Of a DNA stretch of 64,000 nt, positions 34,479-48,665 are shown in pieces (the stretch's first letter is position 1; every line of letters starts with the position of its first letter). Under the pieces are notes generated by a model, which had not been told where the DNA came from, did no database searches, and saw nothing but the letters and a program-made list of their open reading frames with translations. Origin of the DNA: Anthracocystis setariae (Eukaryota > Basidiomycota > Ustilaginomycetes > Ustilaginales > Ustilaginaceae); contig CAKMXJ010000005.1 of NCBI GenBank assembly GCA_928724745.1, forward strand, positions 620,001 through 684,000. The letters run 5' to 3'. Position numbers and translations under genes: made by a program.

Positions 34479-35692
34479 TTAGCCCTTGTGGGTCTTGAAG
34501 GCAACAAGACCGGCAAGAGCGATACCGTAACCAACGAACTGGAGGCCGGTGACAGTGTCGCCGAGGAGGAGCATGGAGCCTAGAATGAGGAGGATGTCCT
34601 TGATGACACCAGCAAGGGTGAGAGTCAAGGAGCTAGCTGCGCCGATAAGGAAAACGGCAGCAATGTTGAGACCAAAAGCAACGCCTGCGTTGGTGAAAAG
34701 CACGAAGGGGCCGAGGTTGGAAATCTGGAAGAAGGGAAGCAGACCCTCGGTGAAGGGGAGAACGCAGACGTTGAGTGCAGCGCAAACAGGGGCAAAGTAG
34801 TAGAGCGAGACAAGAGGGTCCATCTTGAGGCCCTGGAGGAGCACCTGGATCATAACGAGACGCGATGACTCGAATCCAATGGCAAGGATCTGGCAGATGA
34901 AACCGGACATGGCGAATTCGCCCTGGCCGTACGAAGCGAGCGCAACACCGAACGAGATGCAGCCTACGATCAGGGTAAGAGGACCCGAAAGTTGCTTGAG
35001 ACCGAAAGCGAACGAGATGAGGAGCACAGCAACAGGAGTGAAGGCCTTGAGCATCTGGATGAAAGAGACGCCAAGGGTGAGGTAAGCCATGTTGGAGAAA
35101 ATGAGCGAGCATGAGAAAAGAGCACCGATGGGGAGGATGTTCTTGATCCATCGCTCGTTGGTCATCTCGACGTTGGCAAGACCATCAAGTAGATGGGTGT
35201 ACCTAGCCAAAAGACGAGTGCCGACTGTGGCAAAAGCCATGTGGAAAGTGGTAAGGAAGACGGGGAAGGGGAAGTTGAGCTGGTTGGGATCCAGAACGAA
35301 TCTGTATAGGCGGCAACAAGTACGGTTCGCAATGCAGAAGGCAGCAGAGGGGGGATTAGAACGGAGCGGTCAGTATTTGCAGTTTCCATCTGTCGAGCTG
35401 AGCAGAAGGATGCAGAAGCCTGAGCCAACCAACGGCAAAATACTCACTTGTTGTAAACGATGACGCTACTCGAAAGAGCGATCCAAAGCACAATGATGAC
35501 AGCAGGGTGAATCTTCTTCTTGTCCTGCTTGGCACCACCGCCTGGAAGGATACCGTTTGTGGGCTGAGCACCCATACCGCTGTGACCAGGGGTGCCTACA
35601 GAAGGAGTGCGGTGGCCAGTGATGGGATCGTGGCCAGCCTTCTCGTCAATCGAGAGGCTCTGCATGGGGAGAGCGGTGTGATCCTTGGACAT
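34479..35692 (-). CDS. drug/metabolite-superfamily transporter (triose-phosphate/nucleotide-sugar type)
   Basis: Probable Golgi or ER membrane exchanger of sugar phosphates or nucleotide sugars. Exons 35692-35448 and 35301-34479 (146-base intron, GTGAGT donor, ACAG acceptor) join Y-N-K to F-V-L-D-P-N-Q and give 355 residues. A hydrophilic cytosolic N-terminus of about 60 residues precedes roughly ten membrane helices. TPT-family signatures are visible: I-V-Y-N-K-F-V-L at the end of helix 1, F-P-V-F-L-T-T-F-H-M, V-S-F-I-Q-M-L-K-A-F-T-P-V and K-D-I-L-L-I-L-G-S. The K-A-F-T-P segment and the C-terminal K-T-H-K-G fit fungal members of the SLC35E/GONST-like branch. The substrate cannot be told from sequence. 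Confidence 0.88.
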
Positions 35693-38435
35693 TGTTCTTG
35701 TGTCTTGACGCGTGGATGCGTTGAAGGTCTCAAGGTGCTTGTCGGTGAACTTGGTCGAGGTTACGAGGAAACGGATGATGGTGGCGAAGAGGATCGTGTC
35801 TGTGAAGAAGGGAGCGATCAAACGACGCCACGAGAAAGGAGGTGCAGCGGCGTTTATGTGTGTCTCTGTGTTCGCCTTTGTCGCTGGCTGTGCGGGAGAG
35901 AGAGAGTATGTGTGTGTGTGTGTGTGTGTGTGTGGCATGTGGATCTTTGCGTTGCCCAATTACTGTACTGCACTGTACGGAGTAGAATGAAAATCTGACG
36001 GAGCGTCACCGAGGCTCAGGCACACCAAGGGCAGATCAGGAGCGGGCCGGGATCTCTGCGTTCTGAAACTGTTCGGCGAGGACAAATGCTCCCAAACCTT
36101 TTTTTTTTTTTTCGGTGCTGCGTCCGTTTTTTCAGATGCAGATACAGTCAATTGCGTGTGCAGCCTGCGTTCAGTAGAGCTCGACACTATTGTAGAGCGC
36201 GTCGGCTCAAAGTACGGTTTGGCTGCCAGAGTGGCGAGGTGGGGCCAACGGAGGCGACCGCGAGTTGCTCGGCCAGATGGGGCAAGGCAGGCAGAAGCTC
36301 AGCCTAGTGTGAACTATTCTGAAAATTCAAATTTTAACTAATTAGCAAGAGCAGCAAGAAACGCTCTCAAGCACAGGGTGTGCGCAGATTTTACCGAGGC
36401 GCGGCGTGGACCAGTGGTACAGTACTGAAATGATTACTCTACAGTAGTGTGACTTGCGTGGGCTGCCTGTGCTTGCACGCCGCTATCAAGTTTTTGTGCA
36501 TCGTCCAGTCTTTCGCGTCTTCCGAACCTTGCCTTGAGCCCGCTGGCATTTCAAGTCGCTGGCACCTGCATCAAGACCGACCCGATCGAAAATTCTCAAG
36601 CTTTAGTGATTAAAAAAGATACCATCTCGATTTGAAGTTCAAAGGCTGTGTTTGTGTTGCTTTGTCGCTGCCCGTCGTGTCGCTTCGACTCTGTCTCTGC
36701 CCACGTTGATTTTCGCTCTGCCACCTGCCTGAACGGACTGACACTCGACAGCTGCCGTACCTGCTGCTCGTCATTGCGCGCTACTACTGCGGAACGTACT
36801 TGAGCGCGATAGACTCTCGCTCCGTGTGGCACCAAAGGTCCCGCTGTGCCAGACTTGATGCTGCGGTCACCCGCAAATCGCCCGATGGCCCCTACAGCGC
36901 TGTGAAGGTATAAGGCGAGAAAGGGTGTCGGGCACCAAAGAGCATTGCAAATCGGAATACCAACATCGGAACAGCAGGAAGCCTTAGTGATACAGTACGA
37001 TTGCAGCTGCTATAGGCTCAGCGAGGCAAAGTGGATATGGTAAGGTGGCCACGTTCGGACTTGCATGTCAGCAAGCCAGCACGGCGATGCCAAGCTGAAC
37101 TGGTCATGGTGCGCAGCGGTATATACAGTACACGCAGCTTTCTTCCTTAACTCAAGTACTGTACTCTCATGAAGCCATCCATGCTTGGGCCATCGGACAT
37201 GCCGTCTTGAACACTTATCCTCTCTGCACACACGCGCCGCACACGCGCTGCAGCTTCTCTGAGCCAAGCGGGACACGCAGCATCGTGTTGCAGATTTGCG
37301 ACTACAAGGTGCGGCCGCTCGGAGCCAAGGCTGTAATTAGCCGTTCAGGCAAGAGGGCAGTCCCGGTAGAATTCGCTAAATTCAATCAAGAAAAAAGACG
37401 GTGTACAAAAAGAACGTTGTTGTGCAGATCAAATGCGTTGGTTACACGCAACACGGGATCGACGTGCTGCAGCCAATCCGAAAGTTGAGCTGCAGTACGG
37501 AATGCTTGAGTGCGGGACCATCATCGACACTTCCGATACTTCCAATCTTGCCGATCGTGTCCGAGGCTCGATCTCAAAGGCTTCGTAGAAGGCCGAGGTG
37601 CAGTGACTTGCCTGTCCCTTCTCAACATTCCCTTCGATCGCACCTGCCGTCCGTGCTCTCGATTGGCCACGAACCTCAACCGCATCGAGAGCCAGCTCTT
37701 GCACCAGCCAAAGTGCTGGCAAATCCAACATTCACTCGTGGCTGTCAGTCAAATTGCCGTCATTGTCGCCGTCGGTTTTGATGCCGCCCTTGAGCATCGT
37801 TCCTGAATGTCTTTGCATCGCAATCCCGAGCTCATGGTACGCCAATCTTCGTGGACGCGCACTTCCTGAGCTCCAACGCACGTGGCGTACCTCGTACTGT
37901 ACTATGACTGCAGCTGCCAACATTATGCATTGAATAAGGGTACAGTACAGATCTGTTGCGTCGTGAGAACGAGGGAGCGAAAATGCATGCTCGAAGCTGT
38001 CGGACACAAGGGGCCGCAACAGCTTATGCAACAAGCTGATTGTTCCCAACTTTGTCAGCCATTCTGGCGGACCAAAAGTCAAAACGAACGACGAAGCAGC
38101 AAGTCACCAAAGACAACCTCCGCACAGCAGGCCAGCGGTCCACCGTCAAAGAGTACTATACGGTGTTCGCCCCATGAAATGCCAGATGTGCTTACCAGCC
38201 GTGGGAACTCCGAACACCGGCAGCAACCCTCTTGTCAGCAAGCAACCCTAGCCGGCGGAGATGCATATTAAAGCTTTAGGCGCTCGGAATCGCGCTCCCT
38301 ACGGGCCAAGGTGCGAAGATATGAATGCTTCGGATGGTTGTGAATCGATCGCGATCGGCAAATTGGGTGACAACGCGATCCGCGCATGTCCGCTATCGAG
38401 TCTGTGAAGAGAAGAACCTGACTCTCGGCCAACCT
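35693..38435. other. 2.7-kb gene-poor intergenic region
   Basis: No supported gene on either strand. It holds a GT microsatellite at 35907-35934, a T-run at 36098-36111, and TACTGTAC-type motifs at 35961-35977, 36418-36426, 37894-37902 and 37940-37949. ORFs of 70-130 codons at 36596, 37401, 37429 and 37732 lack conserved features or splice context. Confidence 0.5.
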
Positions 38436-39583
38436 CTAGTGGGCATGTTGCTCGTGCGAAGAGTAGACATCCTTATCAATCGCCTCTGAAGCGTTTGCAG
38501 CTTCGTCTTCGTCCACGTCGTATACGTCAGTCCATCCCAGTTCAAGCTCTTCTCCGTCCTGGCTTGTCCACTTGGCCGTCAACTTGCTCGGATCCACTTG
38601 GAAGCTCTGGCACGCTCGATAGAAAGCTCCGGCTGCTAGCACGGGTGCCTCGAACATCAAGCAAATTGGATCTCTCAAGCTGTGAAGATGAGTTAGGAAG
38701 AAGCCGAAAAGGAGCGGAAGTGTCAGTGTGATCGCGATCGCTGTGTGTGGATGTTTTGGAAGCCTGTGCTCACCTGTCGTTCAGAATAGTCCAAGCCAGA
38801 CGCACCACCGGAGTGTCAACGCTTAGACGGCTGCACGCTTTGACAAGAATTTCGTGCGGATGCTCAACGATTAGATCGAAGCAAAGCGTTTCGAGAAGCG
38901 TTTCCTCTGATAGCAGGATGATGTCTCGCCATCGGCCAAACTCCTGACCAGGCCAGCGACCGTAATGAGTTTGAGTTAGTCAGCGGAACGATCGCACCAG
39001 CAACGGTCGATGAATTTGGAATGCTCACCTTGCTGTTTGGATCTGCGCGGAAAGTACGTTCAGCCCACCTTTGAGCACCCGCTGGAGTCTTGTCGAAGGA
39101 TGCCATCGCTGCGTCAATGACACTTGGCAGCTTTCTGTGTGATTCTTCCACCTTACATGCCAGGAAGACACAGGTTGCCGCAATCTCGTAATGGGAATGC
39201 CCAAGTTTGTTCGGACCGAATTCTAGCGGTTTGCGCATGTAAAAGCGATGCAGGTATATGCAAGCTGTGTTCATCACATGTTGTGGAAGACGCATGAACT
39301 CGCCCATCCGATAGATCGCGTTGACGCCCTTGCAACGTCGATGCTTCTCTTCAACAGGATCCAGGCCTGCTTGGAGCACGGACGGCGTCAGAGCAAGATC
39401 GGACCTGTTGAAGAGCCATTGGCCGTCCGGCGCCTGTCCTATTGAAGGACGCATGCCGGTAGATGCCGTCATGTCAGGCTCATCGTTGGTTGATACGTGC
39501 CACTTTAGAGGAGAGACACCGCCTCGAATGTGCATTTGTTTTGTTGTGCACGGTCGGAACTCGGAAATCCCTCCACAATGCAT
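38436..39583 (-). CDS. transcriptional cyclin (cyclin T/K-like; CDK9/CDK12-type partner)
   Basis: Probable regulatory subunit of an RNA polymerase II CTD kinase, nuclear. Exons 39583-39029, 38943-38774 and 38679-38436 (introns 85 and 94 bases, both GTGAGC donors) give 322 residues from the ATG at 39583. The cyclin box shows the transcriptional-cyclin opening (W-L-F-N-R...L-T-P-S), E-E-K-H-R-R-C-K-G, L-P-Q-H-V-M-N-T-A, H-R-F-Y-M-R and A-C-K-V-E-E-S-H-R-K-L. The second fold has E-T-L-C-F-D-L-I-V-E-H-P-H and the end of the protein is acidic. It resembles cyclin T/K and yeast Ctk2 or S. pombe Pch1; I cannot decide between them. Internal ATGs (residues 17 and 38) are alternative starts. Cyclin L lies 3.2 kb away. 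Confidence 0.82.
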
Positions 39584-40088
39584 CTGAAGATAGATCGACC
39601 ACCCTGTACTAAGCGGCTACTAAGCGGCAATTTCCATTTTGCGGAAAAAATCGCCCCCTCTGGGAAAAGCTGGCGAAAAAGGGGCTAAGAAAATCAACAA
39701 TAATACATCCGTGGCCGCATACAGTCATGCAAGATGGTGCCGCCGAACCTTGCCATGTGCTTAGATTCGCTGTCAGTGAGTGACAGTCACAAACGTTCAT
39801 TGGATCGGCACAACAGCTTCACAAGAACATTCAATGCTATAGGTTCAGACGCAAGATGTCGTGACTGCATGCGATGAAATTAAGGGTATATGGTCGTGCT
39901 GGTGCGTAAAAGGCCTGCTTGCGTCACGAAGATGCTGTGGTCGCTGACAATGAGCGCGAAGTGGAAGTGTTGGACTGACTAGTCCAGTCAAGACAATCGG
40001 CCTGGAGAGGCGATAGTAGGGACCACCGCGTCCTGATCGGGGAACGTGAGTGGAAAGAAAGATCAATGCATGGAGAAATAAGGAAAGA
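39584..40088. other. intergenic region
   Basis: Promoter side of the cyclin gene and 3' flank of the J-domain gene. No gene or repeat recognised. Confidence 0.55.
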
Positions 40089-41360
40089 CTAGACGGGATT
40101 TGCCGGCTTGCCGCCCATCCAACCCTCCCCGGCTTCTAACAAGTTCACCATACCGGTGAACAAAGCGGTGGTGGTTGGACCCAAGAAGCCGGAATGCACG
40201 TCTTTAGCCTCTTCTTCCGGCAGGGCCGCCGCCTCATGGTCTCCACCTTGGCCGTTGTCAAAGCCGGTGTCGCGATTCTCGGCCGCTCGCTTTGCAATGC
40301 GCGCATCTCGAGCTCGTACATATCGCATGCGTGCGTGCTCGTCAGATCCGAGAGCATCGGCGTCAGCCTCTGCCTCTGCCTCTAGACCGAAACCCTGCTT
40401 GGCCCGGCTGTCGTCGTCGTCACTAGAGCTGTAATCGGAAGACTGGGCGCGCATATCTTCGAACCACTGACCGAACTCCTTCCGGTCGTAATCTTCGGGA
40501 TTCTGCATGGCGTGGTCGATGGCCAAAGGTATGCTGAGCGTCACTCGGGCGAGCTGCAACGTGAGTCGAAGTCGGCCTGGAATGTCGAAATAGGAGAGTC
40601 CCCGCAAATCTTGCTGGATCTCGTACAGCCGAGACATCTCGTTGAGCAGGACGCGCGAATATCTGCGAGTTGCGCGCATGAGCCGGGAAAGTGTCCTGAA
40701 TTTGGCCTCAATGCTGCTGATATTGGCTTCGCTGTAGGAGCCGAGTCCGCTATCAGCGAGCACCTTGAGCAAGGCCTTGACAGAAGTGAAATCACCCTCG
40801 AAAAACTCTACGTAGACGGTGAAAAGCACGTCTTGTAGAGTAGCGTCGGCGAATGCTTCGCCGAATTCGTCATCGAATGCATCGTGAGGCGACTTGCCGT
40901 TGAACATGGAATGCGTATGAGGCGAGAAATCATATGCTTGGCGGGAAGCTGGCTTGGACAGCGTTTCGTATGCAAAGGCAAGCTTCTGGAAAGCTATGGT
41001 GGAGTTGGGGTAGTCGGGGAACTTGTCCGGATGGCATGATCGGCTTCTAGTCAGGAAGGCACGGCGAATCTCTTCGGTCTTTGCGTTTCTCTTGATATTG
41101 AGAACTTTGTAGAGATTCTCCTCTGCAATGATATCCTCGATGATCTGAACCTTGCTCTGGAACGTCTCTGCATCGTGGGGACCGGCATTTTCCGACGAGT
41201 CTGCTGCTTGGTTCGACTCGTCTGTTTCTTCTGTGGGTTCGGAGCAAGGGTTGGCCCCGCGTGATCCAGGGCGCTTTGAGCGGTTCACCTTGCCGACAGG
41301 AGCTCTTCTGGATTCCTCGCTGATAGCAGCTCGATAAAAGATCGAAGAAATGAAGGACAT
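40089..41360 (-). CDS. J-domain (DnaJ/Hsp40-like) protein
   Basis: Hsp70 co-chaperone. 423 residues, one exon, ATG at 41360-41358 (MSFISSIF). Charged, low-complexity N-terminus; a J domain at about residues 80-145 with the diagnostic H-P-D (S-C-H-P-D-K-F-P), A-F-Q-K-L-A-F-A-Y-E-T-L and R-Q-A-Y-D. Unlike class A or B DnaJ proteins there is no Gly/Phe region or zinc finger. Instead there is a predicted helical domain (about 165-310) with L-L-K-V-L-A-D-S-G-L and R-Y-S-R-V-L-L-N-E, an acidic Ser/Asp tract and a basic Arg-rich stretch. It is therefore a class C J protein with a specific but unknown role. An alternative N-terminal extension is not needed. Confidence 0.85.
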   Translation of the reverse strand: MSFISSIFYRAAISEESRRAPVGKVNRSKRPGSRGANPCSEPTEETDESNQAADSSENAGPHDAETFQSKVQIIEDIIAEENLYKVLNIKRNAKTEEIRRAFLTRSRSCHPDKFPDYPNSTIAFQKLAFAYETLSKPASRQAYDFSPHTHSMFNGKSPHDAFDDEFGEAFADATLQDVLFTVYVEFFEGDFTSVKALLKVLADSGLGSYSEANISSIEAKFRTLSRLMRATRRYSRVLLNEMSRLYEIQQDLRGLSYFDIPGRLRLTLQLARVTLSIPLAIDHAMQNPEDYDRKEFGQWFEDMRAQSSDYSSSDDDDSRAKQGFGLEAEAEADADALGSDEHARMRYVRARDARIAKRAAENRDTGFDNGQGGDHEAAALPEEEAKDVHSGFLGPTTTALFTGMVNLLEAGEGWMGGKPANPV

Positions 41361-42801
41361 TGTGTGTATGTTGGAGTTGCGCTGGAAAGAGACTGAGTAG
41401 GATGGTGTCGAATGACCGATGCCGAGTTGAGGACCAACGGCTTTGCCGAACTAGTTGTTGCGAAGATCGTCCTTGAGCGGATTGGCGGGCAACCTTGTTG
41501 TATCTCGCTGTGCCAAGCCCTGGAAGCGTGACAAGGATCGCTGCTTCAGCGTAACAGTGACATGGCCGGCGGAGAGCAACAAATCCTAAATGCGTTTGAT
41601 CTCCAAGCTTTTCCACTGTATGCTGACTTGTTGAGATCACCTTTGGTGCCGTTGCCAAGATCGACCGTCTGTCTGCCTGTCTCTCTCTCTCTCTGCAAGG
41701 TCGAGGTGATGACCCACGACGAGTGCGATGATCGTCCTTGCGCAAGTTGATTGTGTACCACGATCAGTCGGAAGAAACAAGGCAGCAGCGGTTACGGGCT
41801 GGTGGCTCACTCGCACGGTGATGAGGATGCTGGAGGTGGGACGAGGGCTGCAGCGGAGAGGGTTGCTAAGGTATATGGTGGTCGGCAATGTTGACGGAAG
41901 GCAATGTACAACACTCAGCTTTGAATGTATCAAGTCAGTCAGTCAGCTTTCGGAAGCAGAGGCGTAAGAACTGGTGAAGCTGCCGTGCAGTACTGTACTG
42001 TACAGTAAACAGTTCTACAGTCCAGTCCACAAGCAAGCAGGGTTACCGAGAGCATGCATTCACGCTACTGTACCGGTACAGCACTTTACTGTGCTACAGC
42101 ACTCTGTGATTGCAAGGTGCTCATGCGGCGTAGACCCTTCCTTGTCTGCATCTACAGTCACAGTTATTCGAAACAAAAAACACCGACCAAATTGAACTCG
42201 TTCCAACACAGTACTATACAGTAGATTAGGAACTTTCACGCCCCAGCACCAACTCTGCCACACTCCTGCCACCGTAAGACGTCCTTTCAAGAAGCACCAA
42301 ATTCCAAAATGATCAACACAATTATTTGCAATATATTACTAAATGAAACTGACTCTTTCACGCGTACTGAACAGAACCCCCCTTCTCTCTCTCTCTCCCT
42401 CTGTGCCTGTCGCTCTTCGGTCTCTCACTCGATCCAACAACGCCCACATCTATGGTTTGTTTGATCGAGGCTTCCTGACACTTCATCTCCTTTTGGGTTT
42501 TCCCCCAGCTTGTGTGTTGGTCTCGCGGACTTGGTCCAAGATCGCGAGCTTTTTTCTCCACTTCGCCAATCGGTCATCATCCCACCAACTCGTCAAGTCT
42601 TTTGCACCGCCGTGCCCGACCATCACTTGCCGTCGCAGCTTTCTCCATCCTCCGAGAAAGCAACACTTTGCTGCGAGGCCCTCCCTTCCCGCGATGAAGG
42701 TCTCAGCCATCTGAGTGCCATGCTACGCACGCAGGACGAGCTACTACCATTAGCATCAATCGTTTCACACTTCCTGGACAAGTTGTGACATCTGTCGGAC
42801 A
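41361..42801. other. divergent intergenic region
   Basis: Between the J-protein gene (-) and cyclin L (+). It is rich in palindromic TACTGTAC/ACAGTA motifs: gcagtactgtactgtacag at 41988-42005, then 42066-42085 and 42208-42224. A TC run is at 41681-41694. The 5' flank of cyclin L is CT-rich. Confidence 0.55.
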
Positions 42802-43904
42802 ATGTTGGCGAATGCGCTTGTTTCCACCCGGGAGCTTATCAAAACCCCATCAATGAGCGATGGTCTCCCATTCGATGCTGAGTTAGAGCTTCGGGCACTG
42901 GGCTGTCAGATGATCCAGCAAATCGGCGTGCTTCTGCGTCTGCCGCAAAGAACAACAGCAGTAGCTCAGGTCCTGTTCCAAAGATTCTGGTTCACCTCAT
43001 CCATGTGCGAATTTTCCTCCAATGAGATCCTTCTCGGTTGTCTGCTTCTCTCGACCAAGGCCGAAGAAACCCAGGTTCGTCTTCGACATCTTATCAACGC
43101 GTATCATTATGTCCTTTTCCGTATCACAAATGCGGACCAGACGCCCACGAACAGCTCGAGCTCTGATCCGTCCCATCGCGGAACCACACTCCAACTACGG
43201 TCATCGAACCACAAGGACACTCGCTATCGCCCGCTTGCTTATGACTGTGCCGAGTTTATGCGCATCCGCGATACTGCGGTCATATCGGAAATGCAGGTTC
43301 TCAGGCGACTGGCCTTTCAGGTACAGGTTGAGTTGCCCTACGTACTCATGGTCAACTACTTACACCTTCTTGGCCTTAAAGATGCCGATGAGACCTTCCT
43401 TGTCAGACCGAACCAAAGCTGTGTTCCTGGTCTAACCGGTACTCCTCCTTCCGATCGCATCACTATGCTACAATCGGCATGGTCGTTTCTCAACGATGCG
43501 TGAGTTAGCTCAACTTCGGCCGCAACAAGCTTTCTGTGACAAGGCTCGATCGCGACTGACCCATCTGTTATCTTTCGTTGCCTTTGCTTAGCCTTCAAAC
43601 ACCTATTCTGTGCATCTTTGGACCGCACGTAGTCGCTTGCGCTGCCATTGCGCTCGGCGCAGAAATGTGTGATCCGCAAGTGGTTCTGCCAACATCGCCG
43701 GCGCCGTGGTGGTTGCTATTTGATGCATCCGAACCCGAGGTCAAGATCGCCGCTTCTTATCTGCTGTGGCGTTATCATCACCGAAGCTGCCTGGCAGATG
43801 CGCCCAAATTGCTCGACAGATACGAGCTGCGCAAGCATATTGAATCGCTGCCCAAGAGCATGGATTCAGATTCAGGATCCCGGGCGCCCCACGTAGATGA
43901 GTGA
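42802..43904 (+). CDS. cyclin L
   Basis: Partner of CDK11-type kinases linking transcription and pre-mRNA splicing, nuclear. Exons 42802-43499 and 43592-43904 (92-base intron, GTGAGT donor, CTTAG acceptor) give 336 residues. The cyclin L signature is plain: T-P-S-M-S-D-G-L near residue 19, L-R-A-L-G-C-Q-M-I-Q, G-V-L-L-R-L-P-Q, A-Q-V-L-F-Q-R-F-W, K-A-E-E-T and, in the second cyclin fold, Y-V-L-M-V-N-Y-L-H-L-L-G-L. Animal cyclin L has a C-terminal RS domain; this protein ends soon after the cyclin boxes, as in yeasts. A Ser/Thr-rich insert (about 113-135) splits the first fold. The start ATG follows GGACA; an upstream ORF at 42721-42788 is out of frame and could be a leader or a missed exon. 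Confidence 0.85.
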
Positions 43905-44230
43905 CGATGACAAATGGTTCGAGAGAATATTTGTTGCTAATGCTGCAATTGTATGCTGTTGTGTTGATCTGGTGCTGCATTTTACACGAGAGCCGAGAGA
44001 AGACGATGGATAGTGAGACAGTGGTCGAGGCCTCTGTTGCAGACCCAAGAACCTCGTTTGTTCCTCGACGATTTGGGTGCCGAGGATTGGACATAAGGTT
44101 GGAAGATCAAGCTGATGCAGGCGAATCGATTGGGCGAAACATGGTGTGAGCTCAACAGCGGCTTGCTCAGTCAGACGCCATGGAGGTGAAACTTTTGCGA
44201 GACCACTGACTCTGCGGAACGAGTGGTGGT
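43905..44230. other. convergent intergenic region
   Basis: 3' flanks of cyclin L (+) and the mitochondrial gene (-). Nothing further seen. Confidence 0.6.
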
Positions 44231-44830
44231 TTATTCGTCCGAGGCAGCCTGAGCCTTGGCTTGAGCCTTCTCCTGCTTGGCGGTGTGAGCGGCAGCAACA
44301 ACCGCCTTAGGGTCCGAAACGGGGTTGCCGTCCCTGGCAGCAGCAACGCCGTGCTTGAAAGTGGTATCGTCAACGGGGAGGGAGCGCTCACGCTTGACGT
44401 TCTTCTGCTTCTCGAAAGCGTGCTCGTCAGCGATCTTCTGGGATTCAAGGTGCTTGTCGCCTTCGGGAGCGTCATGACGGATCTCGGGACGCTTGACCTC
44501 AACAAAGCCCTCAGGGTGTTCGATGCTACCATCGGGCAACTCCTTGGGCTCCTTAGGCGCCTCAGGCTCGGAGTGTTCCTCTTCTTCAGCCTCGTCGTGT
44601 TTGGAGCTGTGGTGATGGTGAGCGTCGGATTTAGCGCCGGGAGCAGTGAGGTAGACAAAGAGACCTCCAAAGGTGAGCACAGAGGCGATGGCCCAAGGAG
44701 CATCGGATTTGACTTGCGAGGGAATATGCGAGCTGGAAGCGTATCGGCGAGCAGGCAGGCGGGCCAACGAGGGATCGGCGACGGAGCGGGCCAGTGGCCT
44801 GGCAGACCTAGAGAAGAATCGAGCAATCAT
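44231..44830 (-). CDS. small mitochondrial membrane protein of unknown function
   Basis: 199 residues, one exon, ATG at 44830-44828. The N-terminus (MIARFFSRSARPLARS) is a typical matrix targeting peptide, with processing likely near R-R-Y-A-S-S. One hydrophobic segment follows at about 45-66 (W-A-I-A-S-V-L-T-F-G-G-L-F-V-Y-L). The remainder is highly charged: His/Glu-rich, then Pro/Glu/Lys, then an Ala/Lys/Gln-rich helix at the C-terminus. The layout suggests a single-pass inner-membrane protein with a soluble charged tail. I recognise it only as a type common in fungal genomes, not as a named family. Confidence 0.75.
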   Translation of the reverse strand: MIARFFSRSARPLARSVADPSLARLPARRYASSSHIPSQVKSDAPWAIASVLTFGGLFVYLTAPGAKSDAHHHHSSKHDEAEEEEHSEPEAPKEPKELPDGSIEHPEGFVEVKRPEIRHDAPEGDKHLESQKIADEHAFEKQKNVKRERSLPVDDTTFKHGVAAARDGNPVSDPKAVVAAAHTAKQEKAQAKAQAASDE

Positions 44831-46656
44831 GATGTTTGGTGTAACTAAGCACAGCTTGGTGGATAAAGCCCGGTGGAAAAGATAAGTAGGAAGACGATGC
44901 TGAGGATTGGGTTGGGTTGGGTGGAATCAGGTGCATCCAAGAATCAAGGGCATGGTCGAGCCACCAACTTGCATCCCTTTTTGCCAAATCCGCCTTTTGT
45001 GACGTTGCGATCCACTCGACCTTGATCTCCATCCCAAATGGCAGCAAAATCGCCCACAAACCAAATTTGGGAACAGTTCCAGTCCTCTGAACCGTCTGAT
45101 GTTCGAATTTCTTCCAAAATTGGACAGAAGAGTGGGCCCTCGCTCGTTTCCTTCCTCCACCTCGATCCACTCAATTGCGCTTCCGTGATCTACTCGGTCC
45201 ATCCCGACATGGCGCTCGACTCCTCTCCTCCTAGACCACGCTGTCACACATGCCTCATCTCCTGATATCTCTGATACAGGTGGGATAGTTCGAAGCATGC
45301 TTCACCGATATTGTGTACGTATCGTGGGCAAATTCAGGATGACTTGTGTGGCTACAACCTTGGCTGTGGTGCGGCAGATCAACATTATTACGTCTAAGCC
45401 ACAGACGCAGCATTCCTGTCTGCGATCTGGTGGCCGATCCAGCGACGGCGTAATGATGCGCCGGAACGAAGAATCACGACTGTTGTTAGAGTTTCACATC
45501 CTCTCTGGCGAGCAGCTTTCTCGTACGTATAGGAATCTGACCCAGAGCCCGGGTCGTAACGGACAATAATGGGAAGCAACTCACGAATCCGACCAACAGG
45601 CGCCCAGGCGTTTTGGCTGCCGGTGAGTTACAAGAGATTTGGGCCCACAAAAGACACATTCGACAGGCTACACCGACGTCAGCATTGGTACAGTGTGGTC
45701 AGCAAGAGCACGACAGTGCAAGAAAATGAGAGGTGCCGTGTTGTTAGTTGGTGTCAGGGCTGATCGAGAGCACTACCTAGATATCAATGTAGCCTTGATA
45801 CGATTTGCGGAGGAAGATGTGGTCACCGTCACCGGATCCGCATTGACTGGACCATGCGCGAAGCGTTGCTGTATCGTTTACAAACAACTAGTCCAGAGGA
45901 GATCAAATGAATAATAGGGATCAGCCGGGCTGAACGGTTGAGCGACTGCCTAAATCCAGTGAATACTCTACTACACTGTGATCAACGCGCGATTCAAGCC
46001 CCAAACCTCTTGGTCTGGATCTAGAATGTCATGTCTGGAAGCCATTTGGTCTTGAGCGAAAACGCCGTGTCTTGGTGCTACTGATTTCGTCTCTTCTGTC
46101 TGTTGTTACTCCAACTTTGTATTCGGTGAAAAATGGATTTATGGATGTTGTACCTTGTCGACTACAAGATTAGAGTGAATCGTATTAGAGTGAAAGAAAT
46201 GTTTCTATTCGGGGGTTGAGCGCTTCCTTATTCGTTCGACTGATCGGTGGCTGGCCAGCTGGTGAAATTCGTGCTTGAACAAATGGTGCGATCAGTTGTA
46301 ACCTGAACCTCGCAGGCATTTCAACCGCCTTGTAATTCAGTCCTAATCAGAAGAAGAGCGCGCTCAACCAACCCGGCGTCGCCAATGGCAGCCGTTTTCC
46401 TTCTCGGGCGTTTCCCCTTGGCCAGTTCAAAGTCAAGTTACTGTAGTCTGACCGCTCTGCGCCTTTGGTGGTAGAGCGATCGCAACCTTCGTCGAATTCT
46501 TCCTTTCAGTGAGTGACAGAGTGTGTGAGGAAGAGTGGGTGAGTGGCCCGCCTCTGTGTGTGCGCACCGCATCTACTTCCTTCTTCCCTCTTTCTCTTTC
46601 TTTCCTCACACTCCTTCGTCGCCATCACACCCTATTCCAACCCTTTCGTCGCCATC
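44831..46656. other. divergent intergenic region
   Basis: Upstream of the mitochondrial gene (-) and of ATP2 (+). Short ORFs lack support. A CT-rich leader (46560-46656) belongs to ATP2. Confidence 0.55.
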
Positions 46657-48665
<2,009 letters not shown>

